From contig NZ_JAHFRY010000011.1 in the NCBI RefSeq assembly GCF_023266035.1, positions 1 through 54,371 of the forward strand: DNA of 54,371 nt, written 5' to 3'. The notes under the pieces are model-generated. The model made no database searches, was not told the origin of the DNA, and was given only the letters and a program-made list of their open reading frames with translations. Shown here in pieces: positions 1-10,095 of the stretch. The stretch comes from Nevskia sp. Its GTDB lineage: Bacteria; Pseudomonadota; Gammaproteobacteria; Nevskiales; Nevskiaceae. Numbering within the stretch: the first letter of the stretch is position 1; each line of letters starts with the position of its first letter. The position numbers and the translations under genes are program-made.

Positions 1-1554
1 GGCGTCGACGATGTACAACACCTCGCCGTTGGAGCTGACCGCCATCGAGCCCGCTGCGGTGGTGCCGATCGGGAATCGGCCCAGCAACTCGCCGGTGTGG
101 ATGTTGCGTATCGCCACCTGGTTGCCGCCCTCGTGGCTGTAGGCCAGCGGCAGCACCGGATTGGTCGCGGTACGCAGACCTTCGGCGGCGTACGACAGTC
201 GGCCCGGCTCGGTGCCCGAACGCCAGAACGACACCTCGATGGTCTCCACCGCCGGCTCGCCAGTGCCGATTGCCGGATCGTTGCCGGTCACCGTGACCGT
301 TGCGCGGTGCACGGTATCGGCGGCAAGCACGCCTGGCGTCACGGTCAGACGCAGGGCGCCGCCGGTGACGCCATTTGCCGTCACGCCGAGCCAGCCGGCG
401 CTGGAGCTTGCAGACCAGGGCACACCGGCGCGATCGAGGCTGGTGGTGACGCCGATGTCGCGGCTCAGCAGTTGCCGCGACGGGAATTGCGAGAACGCGA
501 CACCGTCGGTCACCACCTGCAGGCGTTCGACCTCGCGATTCAGGCGCACCGGCAAGGTGTAGCTCAGCACGGTGCCGCGGACATCGACGTCGAGCCGCGC
601 CGAGCCGATGTAGACGCCGCCGGTCAGCACCGCGCGGTTCGCGGAAATCATCGTCGACGCACTGCTGCCGCCGACCTGTCCGCCGAGCGCGCTGGCAGCG
701 AGCCAGGCCGGTGCGGGCGGATCGCTGGACAGCGTCACGGTCCACGGATAGGTGTTCGCGCCGGTATTGATCTGGAAGCTGAACAGCTGTGGCGGCGTGC
801 TGGCCAGACCGTCGTCACCGCCGAATTGCAGGCTTTCGGGCCCGGCATTCAGCGTCGGCGCAGTCACGCTCAGCGACACCGGAATGATCACAGTGTTGCC
901 GGCATCGGCGCTGTTGGTCAGGGTCACCGTGCCGTCGTAGTCGCCGATCGAAAGGGTGCTGGCGTCGAGCGTCACCGAAAGCGTCCGGCTGCCGGTGAAC
1001 GGGCCTGCCGGCACCACAATCCACGGCGCACTCGCGGCTGCACGCCAGGTGACGGTATCGGCCGACACCGAGACCAGCTGTTCGATCGTGGTTGTCGAAT
1101 CGCCGAACACCAGCGTGCCGGTCAACGGAAACTCGCTGGCCGACAGCCGTGCTCGAACCATCAAGGTCACGGTGATATCGCGATAGCCGAGCACGTTGCC
1201 GCTGGCATCGGCATAGCCAAGGCTCGGTCGTGCGGTGTAGGTCCCGGGCGCGAGATTGGTCGCAGCGACCGAGAAGACGGCGTCGTAGGTCGAGCCGGAG
1301 CCACTGATACTGATTGCCAGCCAGTCGGCCGGCGTCTGCCCGTCGGGATAGGCCGCTCCGACGAACGCCGCGCGGCTGTCGTTGACGGTGATGCGCACCG
1401 TCTGCGCCGGGGTCGCTGATGCGAACTGGTCTGCCTGAAAGCTCAGGCTGGTCCTGTTGACCGAGATACTGCCGCCTTCCGATCCACCTCCGCCTCCCCC
1501 GCAGGCCGTCAGCAACACCGCCAACAACGCGCACCACAAGACCCGGATCGACAC
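1..1554 (-). CDS. Lipoprotein with BACON-like repeats and start of a beta-propeller, C-terminus outside window
   Basis: The reading frame is open from a GTG at 1554 to the window edge, giving 518 residues without the C-terminus. The GTG is preceded by a good ribosome site (AAGGAAG). The first 18 residues form a lipoprotein signal with lipobox LTAC (Cys18), followed by a glycine-rich linker, so the protein should be lipid-anchored in the outer membrane or periplasm. Residues of roughly 30-430 look like three or four immunoglobulin-like modules of the BACON/choice-of-anchor type, with recurring patterns such as APWIVV, PAWLAA and AGWLGV followed by a YxGTVTLT-like strand. The last 50 residues (for example VAIRNIHTGELLGRFPIG and MAVSSNGEVLYIVDA) resemble the first blades of a YVTN/YncE-like propeller. 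The function is unknown; adhesion or glycan binding is a guess from the fold. It diverges from the TonB receptor gene. Confidence is high for the gene and moderate for the domains. Confidence 0.8.
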   Translation of the reverse strand, partial: MSIRVLWCALLAVLLTACGGGGGGSEGGSISVNRTSLSFQADQFASATPAQTVRITVNDSRAAFVGAAYPDGQTPADWLAISISGSGSTYDAVFSVAATNLAPGTYTARPSLGYADASGNVLGYRDITVTLMVRARLSASEFPLTGTLVFGDSTTTIEQLVSVSADTVTWRAAASAPWIVVPAGPFTGSRTLSVTLDASTLSIGDYDGTVTLTNSADAGNTVIIPVSLSVTAPTLNAGPESLQFGGDDGLASTPPQLFSFQINTGANTYPWTVTLSSDPPAPAWLAASALGGQVGGSSASTMISANRAVLTGGVYIGSARLDVDVRGTVLSYTLPVRLNREVERLQVVTDGVAFSQFPSRQLLSRDIGVTTSLDRAGVPWSASSSAGWLGVTANGVTGGALRLTVTPGVLAADTVHRATVTVTGNDPAIGTGEPAVETIEVSFWRSGTEPGRLSYAAEGLRTATNPVLPLAYSHEGGNQVAIRNIHTGELLGRFPIGTTAAGSMAVSSNGEVLYIVDA

Positions 1555-1996
1555 GGCAGACACTTCCTTTCTGGATGAATAGGCCCCAGGGCCTTGGCGC
1601 CCGGATCTCTGTTGCGCATGCGCATCGCTGGGCGGGTCAAGTGTCCAAGTTCGCGAATGGCCGCGCAAATCGCGTTCGTCAGGACGAAGTTCCTGTGACT
1701 CGGGAGATTCAAGACTTGTCGCGGCGAACGCCTGAGGATCGGTCGATTTCATTTGCAGCAATTACCACCGGCGGCCCGCATCGCGGCCTCCAGGGCAAAT
1801 GGATTTTTGATCCTCGTCAACGATCAACGGATGAAAAGTGAAGATTCGGCGCATTTCACAACATGCCGAGAACACCGGCCGGATTCGGGGAACTTTTCCC
1901 ATTTATTGCCAGCGCTGACCTTCTGATCATGGCGCGCGCCGCCGGCTTTTCCGCGCGGCCGCCCACGACTAGAAATCCCCCGAGAGGAAAGAGACC
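1555..1996. other. Intergenic region between divergent lipoprotein and TonB receptor genes
   Basis: These 442 bases lie between two divergent start codons and should hold both promoters. I found no convincing coding frame, no clear -35/-10 pair and no recognisable Fur-type operator. There is a short TGCGCATGCGCA palindrome near 1613-1624 of unknown meaning. Confidence 0.4.
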
Positions 1997-4224
1997 ATGC
2001 CGACGACACCCTGCCGCCGCAAACCCATTGCGCTGGCCGCTGCCCTGATGGCCGCCGGCAGTCTGTGGAGCGCCCCTGCGGCTGCACAGGAAACGGCTGA
2101 ATCCGCGACGGCCGAAGAAGCGGTGAAGCTGGCTCCGGTGCTGGTCGAAGGCACGTTCAAGGGGCCGATCGAGAACACCGCCGGCACCGCTCGCCAGTTG
2201 ACCGCCGAAACCATCGAGGAACTCAAGCCGGTGCCCCTGCACGAAGCGCTGCGCAGCCTGCCCGGCCTGCGGATGATCGACGACGATATCGCCGGCCGCC
2301 GCTCCGGCATCGGCCTGCGGGGCGCGCCTTCGCGGCGCTCGCGCAAGGTGTTGCTGCTGGAGGACGGCTACCGATCAACGCCTCGCCGTATCTGGATTCA
2401 TCGGCCCACTACACGCCGCCGCTGCAGCGGCTGCAGAACGTCGAAGTGCTGCAGGGCACCGGCCATGTGATCTATGGCCCGCTGAACAATCACGGCATTG
2501 TCAATTTCCGCTCGCTGTCACCGACCACGACGCCGCAGAGCAAGATCGACTTGGGCCAGGGCAATGACGACAACTTCCAGCGCCACGCTTCGCACACGCG
2601 GACCATCGGCGATCTCGGCATCGCCGTGGCCTAAACCGGCGCCAATGCCGATGGTGCTTTCGATGTCGAGAAGTCGCAGTTCGATGACTTCTACGCCGAG
2701 CTCGAATACCAGCTGTCGAAATCGCAGCTGGTGGAGTTCAGCATCACCCGGATGCTCGAAGATTCGAACTACGACGAATCGAATCTGACGCCGGTGGAAT
2801 ACGCGCTGGCGCCGCGGCGCAAGCTTGGCCGCTTCGGTCAGCAGTACAACACCATGGCGGTGGACTTCTCGAAGTACGACTTGAAGCACCAGTGGAATGG
2901 CGAGCACCTCACGCTGTCCTCGCGCCTCTACACCACGCGCACCGATCGCCGCCGGTTCACCGTCGATCCCGAAGCGGTGTCAGTCGATGCGCTGCCGACG
3001 TTCGTCTATGACAATCCCGACTACCAGTTCGAGCCCGGCGTCAGCGGCGTGATGGTCAGCCGTTCGCGGCTGTACGAGAACTACGGCGCGGAGACGCGCG
3101 CCGTGATCGATTTCCAGACCGGCAGCCTCGGCCATGAACTGGCCTTCGGCATACAGGCGATGCGCTCGCTGTTCGATGACGGACGCAGCTTCGGCGCCGT
3201 CGGGGAAGTCATCTCCAGGGGCAATCCGGGCAGCAACTTCGGCGAAGGCGAACTGGCCGAAGCGCGACTCGACAAGTACCAGTCGACGGCGATCGCCGGC
3301 TACATCCAGGACGCCGTACAGGTTGGCAATCTGCAGATCACGCCTGGCCTGCGAGCGGAGCATTACACCCAGCATCGCGAGCGCCGCTTCACCGGTGCGG
3401 AGTTCGAGTTCGATGGCGAGCGTGACGATCGCCTGCTGGCGCTGCTATACACCCGCGTCGAACGCACACAGATCTTCGCCAATGTCGCGCGTGGCTACAC
3501 GCCGGCCTTCGCACGCTCGGCAGACGAGTTTCCGCTCAAGCCGGAGACCGGCATCAACAGCCAGATCGGCTTCCGCCACAAGCTGGCCAGCGGCCTGAAC
3601 GTGGAAGGTGCGGCGTTCTACAACCTCATCTACGACACCGTCGTGCAGCTGCCATACACCGTCGACGACGCCAACATCGTCGTCAACTCGGCGGACTCGC
3701 GCAGCCTCGGTTTCGACTTCGGCCTGAACTACGAGACGCCGACGATCGCCGGCACCAACGTCCGCGCCAATTCGACGGTCGCCTATAGCTACGCCCGCTC
3801 GACGTTCACCGAAGGCGAACTCGACGGCAATCGCGTGCCGGAAACGCCGCTGCATGCCGGCAGCATCACTGTCGGCCTGCGTGGCGGCGAACGCTGGAAC
3901 GCATCGCTGACCGTCAACCACTTCGGCAGCTACGTCTCGGACCTGCTGAACACCCGCGATTTCGTGCTGGCCGACGAAGATCGCAAGCCGGTGCAGGCGG
4001 GCGACAGCGTCGAGATCCGCGAAGTGGTGGTGCTCGGCCGAGTGTCGTCGAACACGCTGCTGCCGGCAAGAGTCGGCTACTTCCTGCCCTGGTCCGGGCC
4101 GAAGACCGAGCTGTGGGTGACCGGCCGCAACCTGACCAACAAGCTCTACATCGTCGACATCGAGAACGGCATTCGTCCGGGTGCGGCGCGGACTGTTATT
4201 GGTGGCGTTACCGTGCGCTTCTGA
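1997..4224 (+). pseudogene. TonB-dependent outer-membrane receptor, broken by one frameshift and one in-frame stop
   Basis: The ATG at 1997 follows a strong ribosome site (AGAGGAAAGAG). The product begins with a Sec signal peptide ending near SAPAAA, then a TonB-box-like stretch (VKLAPVLVEG) and a plug domain (PLHEALRSLPGL, KVLLLEDG). After GAG GAC GGC at 2366-2368 the frame is lost. Homology-like sequence resumes one base out of register (PINASPYLDSSAHYTPPLQ, then NVEVLQGTGHVIYGP), as expected from loss of one base. The same frame then meets TAA at 2632-2634 where TAC or TAT would fit (GIAVA-stop-TGANADG). From there it stays open to 4224 and ends with a normal beta-barrel terminus (RNLTNKLYIVDIENG, final Phe). 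The restored protein would be about 742 residues, similar to FecA-like ferric-complex receptors. The substrate cannot be told. Either a recent pseudogene or sequencing error explains the lesions; two independent errors is less likely. Confidence 0.85.
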
Positions 4225-4226
4225 CT

Positions 4227-4326
4227 CCTTCCCCCGTTTACGGGGGAAGGTTGGGATGGGGGCGTATGCCGGCAGCGCCAAAGTCAAACGCCCCTACCTC
4301 AGTCCTCCCCCGCAAGCGGGGGAGGA
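4227..4326. repeat. Paired palindromic (BIME/REP-like) repeat between convergent genes
   Basis: Two G/C-rich hairpins face each other. The first is CCTTCCCCCG-TTTA-CGGGGGAAGG at 4227-4250, a perfect 10-bp stem. The second is TCCTCCCCCGC-AA-GCGGGGGAGGA at 4303-4326, a perfect 11-bp stem. The flanks between them are also inverted copies (TGGGATGGGGGCGT from 4252 against the complement of ACGCCCCTACCTCA), so the unit is an inverted pair of one repeat. It sits in the 111-bp gap between the ends of the TonB receptor and alpha-2-macroglobulin genes, the usual place for REP-type elements. It may also end transcription from both sides, although neither hairpin has a T-run. Confidence 0.75.
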
Positions 4327-4335
4327 AGACCTGAG

Positions 4336-7300
4336 TCAAGGCTTCGCCGCTTCCTCGACGATCAAGCGCGCCGGCACATCGTTGCCGAAGATATCGGGGT
4401 CGTACATCGCTTCGGCATGCGGCGCCTGCACGGCGAACTCGCCGGTCGCAACGGCTTGTCCCACCCAGTACAGACGATGGCTGCCCGACCCGACTTCATC
4501 AGCGAACCAGCGCGCCGCTTCGAAGCGCAGTTCGCGGTGATAGAACGGATACGGGCTTGCCGAACCCGGCGGCTCGGCCTCGGCGGCGTCGAGACCGCTG
4601 CTGACCGCGAGATCCGGATTGACCGGCTCCAGGCCGCCCGGCACCGGATCGTCGACGACCACGAAGCTGCGCGCCACCGGCGTGTTCAGCAGCAGTTCGA
4701 TGCGCACCAGTTCGCCACGGCGGATGGTCATCGGTGACGTCAGCGCCTGCCATTGGCCATCGCGCTTCACCGCGTAATTGCGCTTCAGGCTGATGCCGGC
4801 ATTCGCCGCAGTGGCCTGATCATCGGCCTGCACATAGCGGACGTTCGCGGCCCAGTAACCACGGCCCTCGCCCGCATGACGAATCTCCAGTTCGCGACGC
4901 TTGCCGATGTCTTCGGCCTTGATCGGCTTGGCAGCCGCAACGGCGGCATCGCGCGGTGTCGAGAACTTCGCGTTCGCGAAGCTCTGACCATCGAGCAGCG
5001 CTTCCAGCGTGAACGCCGGCGCGGCCGATTCGTAGCGCCGTGCATAGGCTTCCATGGCGCTGGCGCAGAACACGTTCTCCTGGGTGTTCTCCCAGTGATC
5101 GCGACCGCCTCGGGACTGGCTGATCGAGCGCACCAGCTTGGCCGGCAGTTCGCGCAGCGAAGCATCGTCATCAACCAGTTTGTCGTCGCTGCCGACCAGG
5201 GCCATCAGCGCCATGCAGTTGGCGCGCAAGGGCGAACCGAGCAGTGGAATCCAGGCGCTGTCCTCGGTTTCACGCAGCACGAAGGTGCCGGCACTTTGCT
5301 GGCCACGTGCCAGGATCTGATCGAGCGCTGAATGCGCAACGGCAGACCCACCATCGACCCGCTGCGCCGCATCGAGCAGCATCGCCTGACCGAACAGGCC
5401 CATGCGCGGCAGCGCCGGCGCATGACGTTCCAGTTCCGCCGCATCGAGCTTGCCGCGCCGCGCCAGCGCCGCCAGCACCACCGCGCGCACCGTGCTCGAG
5501 GCTTCGGCGGACTGGCCGGCGACGTTCTTCCGCAACAGCGTCTGCAGATAGCCATCGAGCTTGGTCTGCACCGCCTGCGGCGGCTGCAAGCCAGCGGCAC
5601 GCAGCCACTCGAAGGCCAGCGCGGTGTAGGCGGACAGATAAGGGCTGACGCGCGACTCGTCGCCGTTCCAGTAGGTCATGCCGCCGTTCTGGGCCTGGAA
5701 ACCGGCGGCATCGGCGAACAACTGCGTGGCGATGCCCGGTGCTTCCGGCCAGGCGAACGCCGGGTCGAGCCAGGGCTGCAGGCGGCCGTACTGCGCGGCC
5801 ATCACGCCCTTGGTCAGGCGCTGCTCCCAGCACAGGTAGGGGTAGTCGCGCAGATAGCGGAAGGCACCGTCGAGATTGCCGAGCACGGTTGGCGAGAAGC
5901 GGACCGCGACTTCGCCGCCGGGCAAGCTGCCGGCCGGCACTTCGATCGGCGTCGTGGCGCTGCCGTCATCGAGGAAGCCGAACTCGGAGGCGGTCACCGT
6001 CGGCCGGCGTGGCTTCACCGGCAGGCTGAACGTCAGGCCATCCTTGTCCTTGGCATCGCCCGCCGTCGCCTTGAACGCGATGGTGCCCGGCTCATTGCCG
6101 GCCACTTCGGCGGCGATATCGAGATACACGGTCTGGCGCTCGAAAGCCGCGAGCTTCACGGTCTGTTCGGTCTTCGCCGTCGCAGCGCCCGTCGCCTCGA
6201 TGGTCACCACCAAGCTGCGTGGCGCATCGGCGCGATTGAGCACCGAGAAGCCGGCGCGGAACTGGTCGCCGCTGCTGATCTGGTTCGGCATCACCGGCCG
6301 CAGCTCGGTGTCCTTGGTCGAGATCAGCTTGCTCGAACCGAGGCCGAAGCGATCGCCCGGCGATACCGCGAGGACGATCACCTTCCAGGCGGTGAGATTG
6401 TCCGGCAGCACGAAGTCGAAGCTGGCCCTGCCATTGGCATCGGTGACCAGCGACGGGTTCCAGTAGGCGATGAATCTGTCGACCGAACGCAAACTGAGAT
6501 CGGCACCGCCATCACCACCCGGCGTCGCGCCCTTCTTCTCGAACTTCTGGCGGCCGACGAGACGGGTCAGCAGGCTGTAGTTGGCGAGGTCCAGGCTCTG
6601 CAGGCCGTTGAAGCCACGATAAGGATCGAAATAGCTTTCGCCATCACGAATCAGGTCGTAGACCGCTTCGTCGACGACGGCGACGGCGAGCTCCATCTTC
6701 GGATCGGCGAGCGCTGCTTTCGGGGTCGCGCTGATGCTGAGCTTCGCGGTTTCGCGCGGCCGGTACTTGGCCTTGTCGGCGGTCACCTCGACATCGATCT
6801 GCCGGTAGGGATCATCGACGGTGATCGTCCGATAACCCATCCGGAAGGTCGGCTTGCCGAGATCGACATCACCATCCGGCGGCGGGCTCGCCACACGCGG
6901 CGACTGCACGACCACCGACAGATAAAAGCCCGGCAGATGCTCCGGCGTGATCTTGACCTCGATCACCGGCGTCGAACCTTCGAGCACCTGGGTGCGGCGA
7001 TCGATGACGCCGTAGCGCTCGGTGGTGATCAGTGCGATCGCGCCGGGGTACGGATTCTTGACCAGGATCTTCGCGACATCGCCAACCTTGTAGCGCTTGC
7101 GATCGGCATCGAGTTCCAGGCCGTAATCGTCCTTCTCCTGCCAGACGAAGTGATTGCTGCCGCTGGCCCACATCCAGCGCGAGGAACGATGCAGGCGGTT
7201 CTGGGTATCGCGAACCATCGCGGTGATCCGGTACTGGCCGCCGGCATCCGGCGTGAACGCGCAGGCCTGCGGGCCGGCGGTGGAGCGGCCCTTGCAGATC

Positions 7301-10095
7301 GCGACATCGACCCACTTCTCGCTGTAGCGCGAGACATAAGCGTTGCCGATGTCCTTGACCCGGGCCACCGAGACATCGCGACGCTCGATGCGCACATAGC
7401 GCGGCGTGCCGGCCGCTGGTTTGCCATCGGCATCGCTGACCAGGGTTTCGATGCTGGTCGCCTTGCCTTGGCTCAGCAGCCAGTCCTTGCTGCGCAGGCC
7501 GATGAAGCGATCGCGGCCGGCGTAAGGCGCCGATGCCGCAGCGGCGATGGTGCGGCCGCGATCGTCCTGCACGCTGGCTTCGACCATTACCGTGCCCCAG
7601 GCGATGTCGCTCTCGGGCGCGGTCAACTCGGCGCTGAACTCGCCCTGGCCATTGGTCGTCGCCCGCTTGGTCGAGATGCCGCGGCTGCCGCGCGGATCGT
7701 CGCCGGCATCGGCCGAGTAGCTGAAGTCTTCGGCAGCTGGATCCTTGCTGGTGAACGGTGCCGCTTCGACTCTGGCGCTGATCGTGGCCGGCGCGCCGCT
7801 GAAGCCGCCGCCGCTGTGCAGGCTGGCACGAAGCAGCGCAGTGAACGGCTGGCCCGGTGCCACGCGCTTGGCGTGGATCTCGGCCGCAAGCTTGAACGGC
7901 GCCGGAGTGAAATCGGAGACCAGCACTTGCATCGGATACAGCGTGTCCGGATGCCGCTTGCCCTCGCTGTCCGGCTCGCGATCGGCGGCGGTATAGCTGG
8001 CTTCCAGCTCGAAGCGATACCAGCCGACCTTGCCCTGCTTGGCCACCGCGAACTCGCCATCGACAGCACCGAATTCGGACAAGGTCAGGCCGTCGCGCTC
8101 ATGCACCACCTGGTCCGCCGGATCGAGCACGCGCAGCTTGTATGGCCCGCGCTCGGCAGCCGCCAGCGCCTTGTTGGCCTCGTTGCGGACATAGAGCTTG
8201 AACTGCACGGTATCGCCGGCGCGATAGACGCCCTGCGCCGTGGTGCCCCAGCTCTTCAGATGGCCGTGGCGCTGCTGGCGCGAGGCGTAGACCTCGTAAC
8301 CGGAAGCGCGATAGGTATCGACGCTGAAGCCGTCATTGAGCGGCAGCACGGCGATGTCGCCATCGCGCACCACCCGCACGGCCAGCGGTGCTTTCGCATT
8401 CCAGCCGCTGTACGTGAGCATTGGATCGACGCTGGCAGCGCCGGGCAGTTCGGCCAGGCCATCGGCATCGGTCTTCACGGCGACCGCATCGCTCGACGAC
8501 TCCGGCTGCCACACCGGCGGCTTGGCAACGAACAGATCGACGGCAGCACCGGCCACCGGCTTGCCGGTGGCGAACTCGGTGACCCAGACCAGGGTGTTGT
8601 AGTGGCCGAACTTGGCGTGCACCTGCCAGGGCGTGACCTGCGCGAACAGCGGCTCGCCCGGGCGCTGCAGCGGATACTTGCCAGTCGCCGGCCTAGTCGT
8701 CAGCCAGCCTTCGACGACGCCGGAATGGCCATCGAGCAGCTTGCGGATATCGAGCGGCATCGCGAAGGCGATGTCCCGCGCCTGAGCCACCGGACGGCTG
8801 GCCTTGAGATTGCGCTCGACACCGCTCGCCGTGGTCCGCGTGTAGGCGATCTCGACACTGTCGAGATTGGTGACCACCGCGGGCACTTCGGCATCGATAC
8901 CGGCTTCGAGCACGGCCTGCGGATGCGAGAAGCTGAGATTCGGGCTGCGATGCGCGGTACGGAAGGTGAGGCTGATCGGCGGTTTGATTGAATCTGGCAG
9001 CTTGCGATCGAACAGATCGTGGATGTCTTCGCCGCCGCTGATCCGATACTCGGCATCGGCCTTCAAGGTGAACGGGAGGCGCAGCAGGTAGCGACTGTTG
9101 TCGCGGTTGCTCGAGCCGGCATACCAGCTGGTCGAGGCGTTCGCCCAGGGGTCGTAGTCCTTGCGGCCGCCGGAGGGGTCCGGCGTGATCCTCAGCTTGC
9201 GGCCATTGCCTTCGGCTTCGACTGGCGCGGTGAACACCAGTGCCGCGTTCGACAGCGGATCGCAGAGCGGCGCCTTGTCGCCGGGCCGGGTCAGCAAGGT
9301 CTGGCCGCCGGCCGTCACGCATTGCAGGCCGAGCAGGCGCAGGTCGGCAAAGGTGTGGAACGGTGCGGCGCTGTCGCTGGCAACGCCGCGCTCGGTGCCG
9401 AGCGCCGATACCAGCCCCGGGCCGACTTGCAGCTCGCCATCGCGATCGGCCGGCAGCGGCTTCGCTGGCAGCACCCGCCATTGCTTGCGCGCCTCGCCCG
9501 CCGGCATGCCGTGCAGTGCCGGCACGTAGTAAGGCGTTTCATCGTCCTGCGGATCGGCTTCGACGATCACCGGCATGCCACCGAGATTTGCCGCTGCTTG
9601 CAGCGAAGCCGCAGTGACCGGCTGATCGAACACCGCGCGAATCACCGGCAGGGTCGGCGAACGCCATGACGCCACGCTGCCGTAGCGCAAGGCCGGCCGC
9701 GCGGTGATGAAGCGATGGCTCATGCTCTTCAGCAGCTTCGCGCCGCTGTCGGCGACCAGTTCCGGATGCACCTCGACGGTGTAGGCCGTGGCCGGCGTCA
9801 GTGCCGCTTCCTCCGGCAGCTGGCAGGCCAGGGTCGTGATATCGATCCAGCGCCACTCGCAGGGCAGCGTGGGCGTGATGGTCACCGGCACTTCTTCGGG
9901 CTTGCGCTCCATGCGGCCTAGCGGCACCACGGCGCGATCGAAGGCCAGCACGATCTGCTGCTGACCCGCTTCGACATCCTCACCGGCCGGCGTGATCCGC
10001 AGCAGCTTCAGCTCATCCGCCGTGGCGCTGTTTGCGATCAGCAGCGCGCCGATCAGCGCACTGACACCGCGCCCCAGAGTCATGACCACGCTCAT
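4336..10095 (-). CDS. Bacterial alpha-2-macroglobulin, thioester type (YfaS/YfhM family)
   Basis: This 1919-residue protein traps proteases: a protease cuts the bait region and the exposed thioester links to it. The start is the ATG at 10095, which overlaps the upstream stop (ATGA) and follows AAGGTG. Residues 1-26 are a Sec signal (cleavage near SATA-DE) with no lipobox, so the protein should be soluble in the periplasm, unlike the lipoprotein form in E. coli. Macroglobulin-like domains fill the N-terminal half. The thioester motif is CWEQ with Cys1422 and Gln1425, intact (genome 5821-5832). The typical pre-thioester stretch GRASFDFVLPDNLTAWK lies before it. The MG10-like C-terminus contains VVDDPVPGGLEP. 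At 1919 residues it is longer than the E. coli homologues (about 1530-1650). The usual neighbour pbpC, for penicillin-binding protein 1C, is absent downstream. The only coupled gene is the small membrane protein upstream. Confidence 0.93.
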   Translation of the reverse strand: MSVVMTLGRGVSALIGALLIANSATADELKLLRITPAGEDVEAGQQQIVLAFDRAVVPLGRMERKPEEVPVTITPTLPCEWRWIDITTLACQLPEEAALTPATAYTVEVHPELVADSGAKLLKSMSHRFITARPALRYGSVASWRSPTLPVIRAVFDQPVTAASLQAAANLGGMPVIVEADPQDDETPYYVPALHGMPAGEARKQWRVLPAKPLPADRDGELQVGPGLVSALGTERGVASDSAAPFHTFADLRLLGLQCVTAGGQTLLTRPGDKAPLCDPLSNAALVFTAPVEAEGNGRKLRITPDPSGGRKDYDPWANASTSWYAGSSNRDNSRYLLRLPFTLKADAEYRISGGEDIHDLFDRKLPDSIKPPISLTFRTAHRSPNLSFSHPQAVLEAGIDAEVPAVVTNLDSVEIAYTRTTASGVERNLKASRPVAQARDIAFAMPLDIRKLLDGHSGVVEGWLTTRPATGKYPLQRPGEPLFAQVTPWQVHAKFGHYNTLVWVTEFATGKPVAGAAVDLFVAKPPVWQPESSSDAVAVKTDADGLAELPGAASVDPMLTYSGWNAKAPLAVRVVRDGDIAVLPLNDGFSVDTYRASGYEVYASRQQRHGHLKSWGTTAQGVYRAGDTVQFKLYVRNEANKALAAAERGPYKLRVLDPADQVVHERDGLTLSEFGAVDGEFAVAKQGKVGWYRFELEASYTAADREPDSEGKRHPDTLYPMQVLVSDFTPAPFKLAAEIHAKRVAPGQPFTALLRASLHSGGGFSGAPATISARVEAAPFTSKDPAAEDFSYSADAGDDPRGSRGISTKRATTNGQGEFSAELTAPESDIAWGTVMVEASVQDDRGRTIAAAASAPYAGRDRFIGLRSKDWLLSQGKATSIETLVSDADGKPAAGTPRYVRIERRDVSVARVKDIGNAYVSRYSEKWVDVAICKGRSTAGPQACAFTPDAGGQYRITAMVRDTQNRLHRSSRWMWASGSNHFVWQEKDDYGLELDADRKRYKVGDVAKILVKNPYPGAIALITTERYGVIDRRTQVLEGSTPVIEVKITPEHLPGFYLSVVVQSPRVASPPPDGDVDLGKPTFRMGYRTITVDDPYRQIDVEVTADKAKYRPRETAKLSISATPKAALADPKMELAVAVVDEAVYDLIRDGESYFDPYRGFNGLQSLDLANYSLLTRLVGRQKFEKKGATPGGDGGADLSLRSVDRFIAYWNPSLVTDANGRASFDFVLPDNLTAWKVIVLAVSPGDRFGLGSSKLISTKDTELRPVMPNQISSGDQFRAGFSVLNRADAPRSLVVTIEATGAATAKTEQTVKLAAFERQTVYLDIAAEVAGNEPGTIAFKATAGDAKDKDGLTFSLPVKPRRPTVTASEFGFLDDGSATTPIEVPAGSLPGGEVAVRFSPTVLGNLDGAFRYLRDYPYLCWEQRLTKGVMAAQYGRLQPWLDPAFAWPEAPGIATQLFADAAGFQAQNGGMTYWNGDESRVSPYLSAYTALAFEWLRAAGLQPPQAVQTKLDGYLQTLLRKNVAGQSAEASSTVRAVVLAALARRGKLDAAELERHAPALPRMGLFGQAMLLDAAQRVDGGSAVAHSALDQILARGQQSAGTFVLRETEDSAWIPLLGSPLRANCMALMALVGSDDKLVDDDASLRELPAKLVRSISQSRGGRDHWENTQENVFCASAMEAYARRYESAAPAFTLEALLDGQSFANAKFSTPRDAAVAAAKPIKAEDIGKRRELEIRHAGEGRGYWAANVRYVQADDQATAANAGISLKRNYAVKRDGQWQALTSPMTIRRGELVRIELLLNTPVARSFVVVDDPVPGGLEPVNPDLAVSSGLDAAEAEPPGSASPYPFYHRELRFEAARWFADEVGSGSHRLYWVGQAVATGEFAVQAPHAEAMYDPDIFGNDVPARLIVEEAAKP

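Noticed and set aside
97-1419. A 440-codon open frame on the plus strand
   Set aside because: It is antisense to the lipoprotein gene, whose signal peptide, lipobox and ribosome site are convincing.
5332-8991. A 1219-codon open frame on the plus strand
   Set aside because: It runs antisense to the alpha-2-macroglobulin gene. Its translation is His/Arg/Gly-rich without domains and it lacks a ribosome site; long antisense frames are expected in GC-rich DNA.
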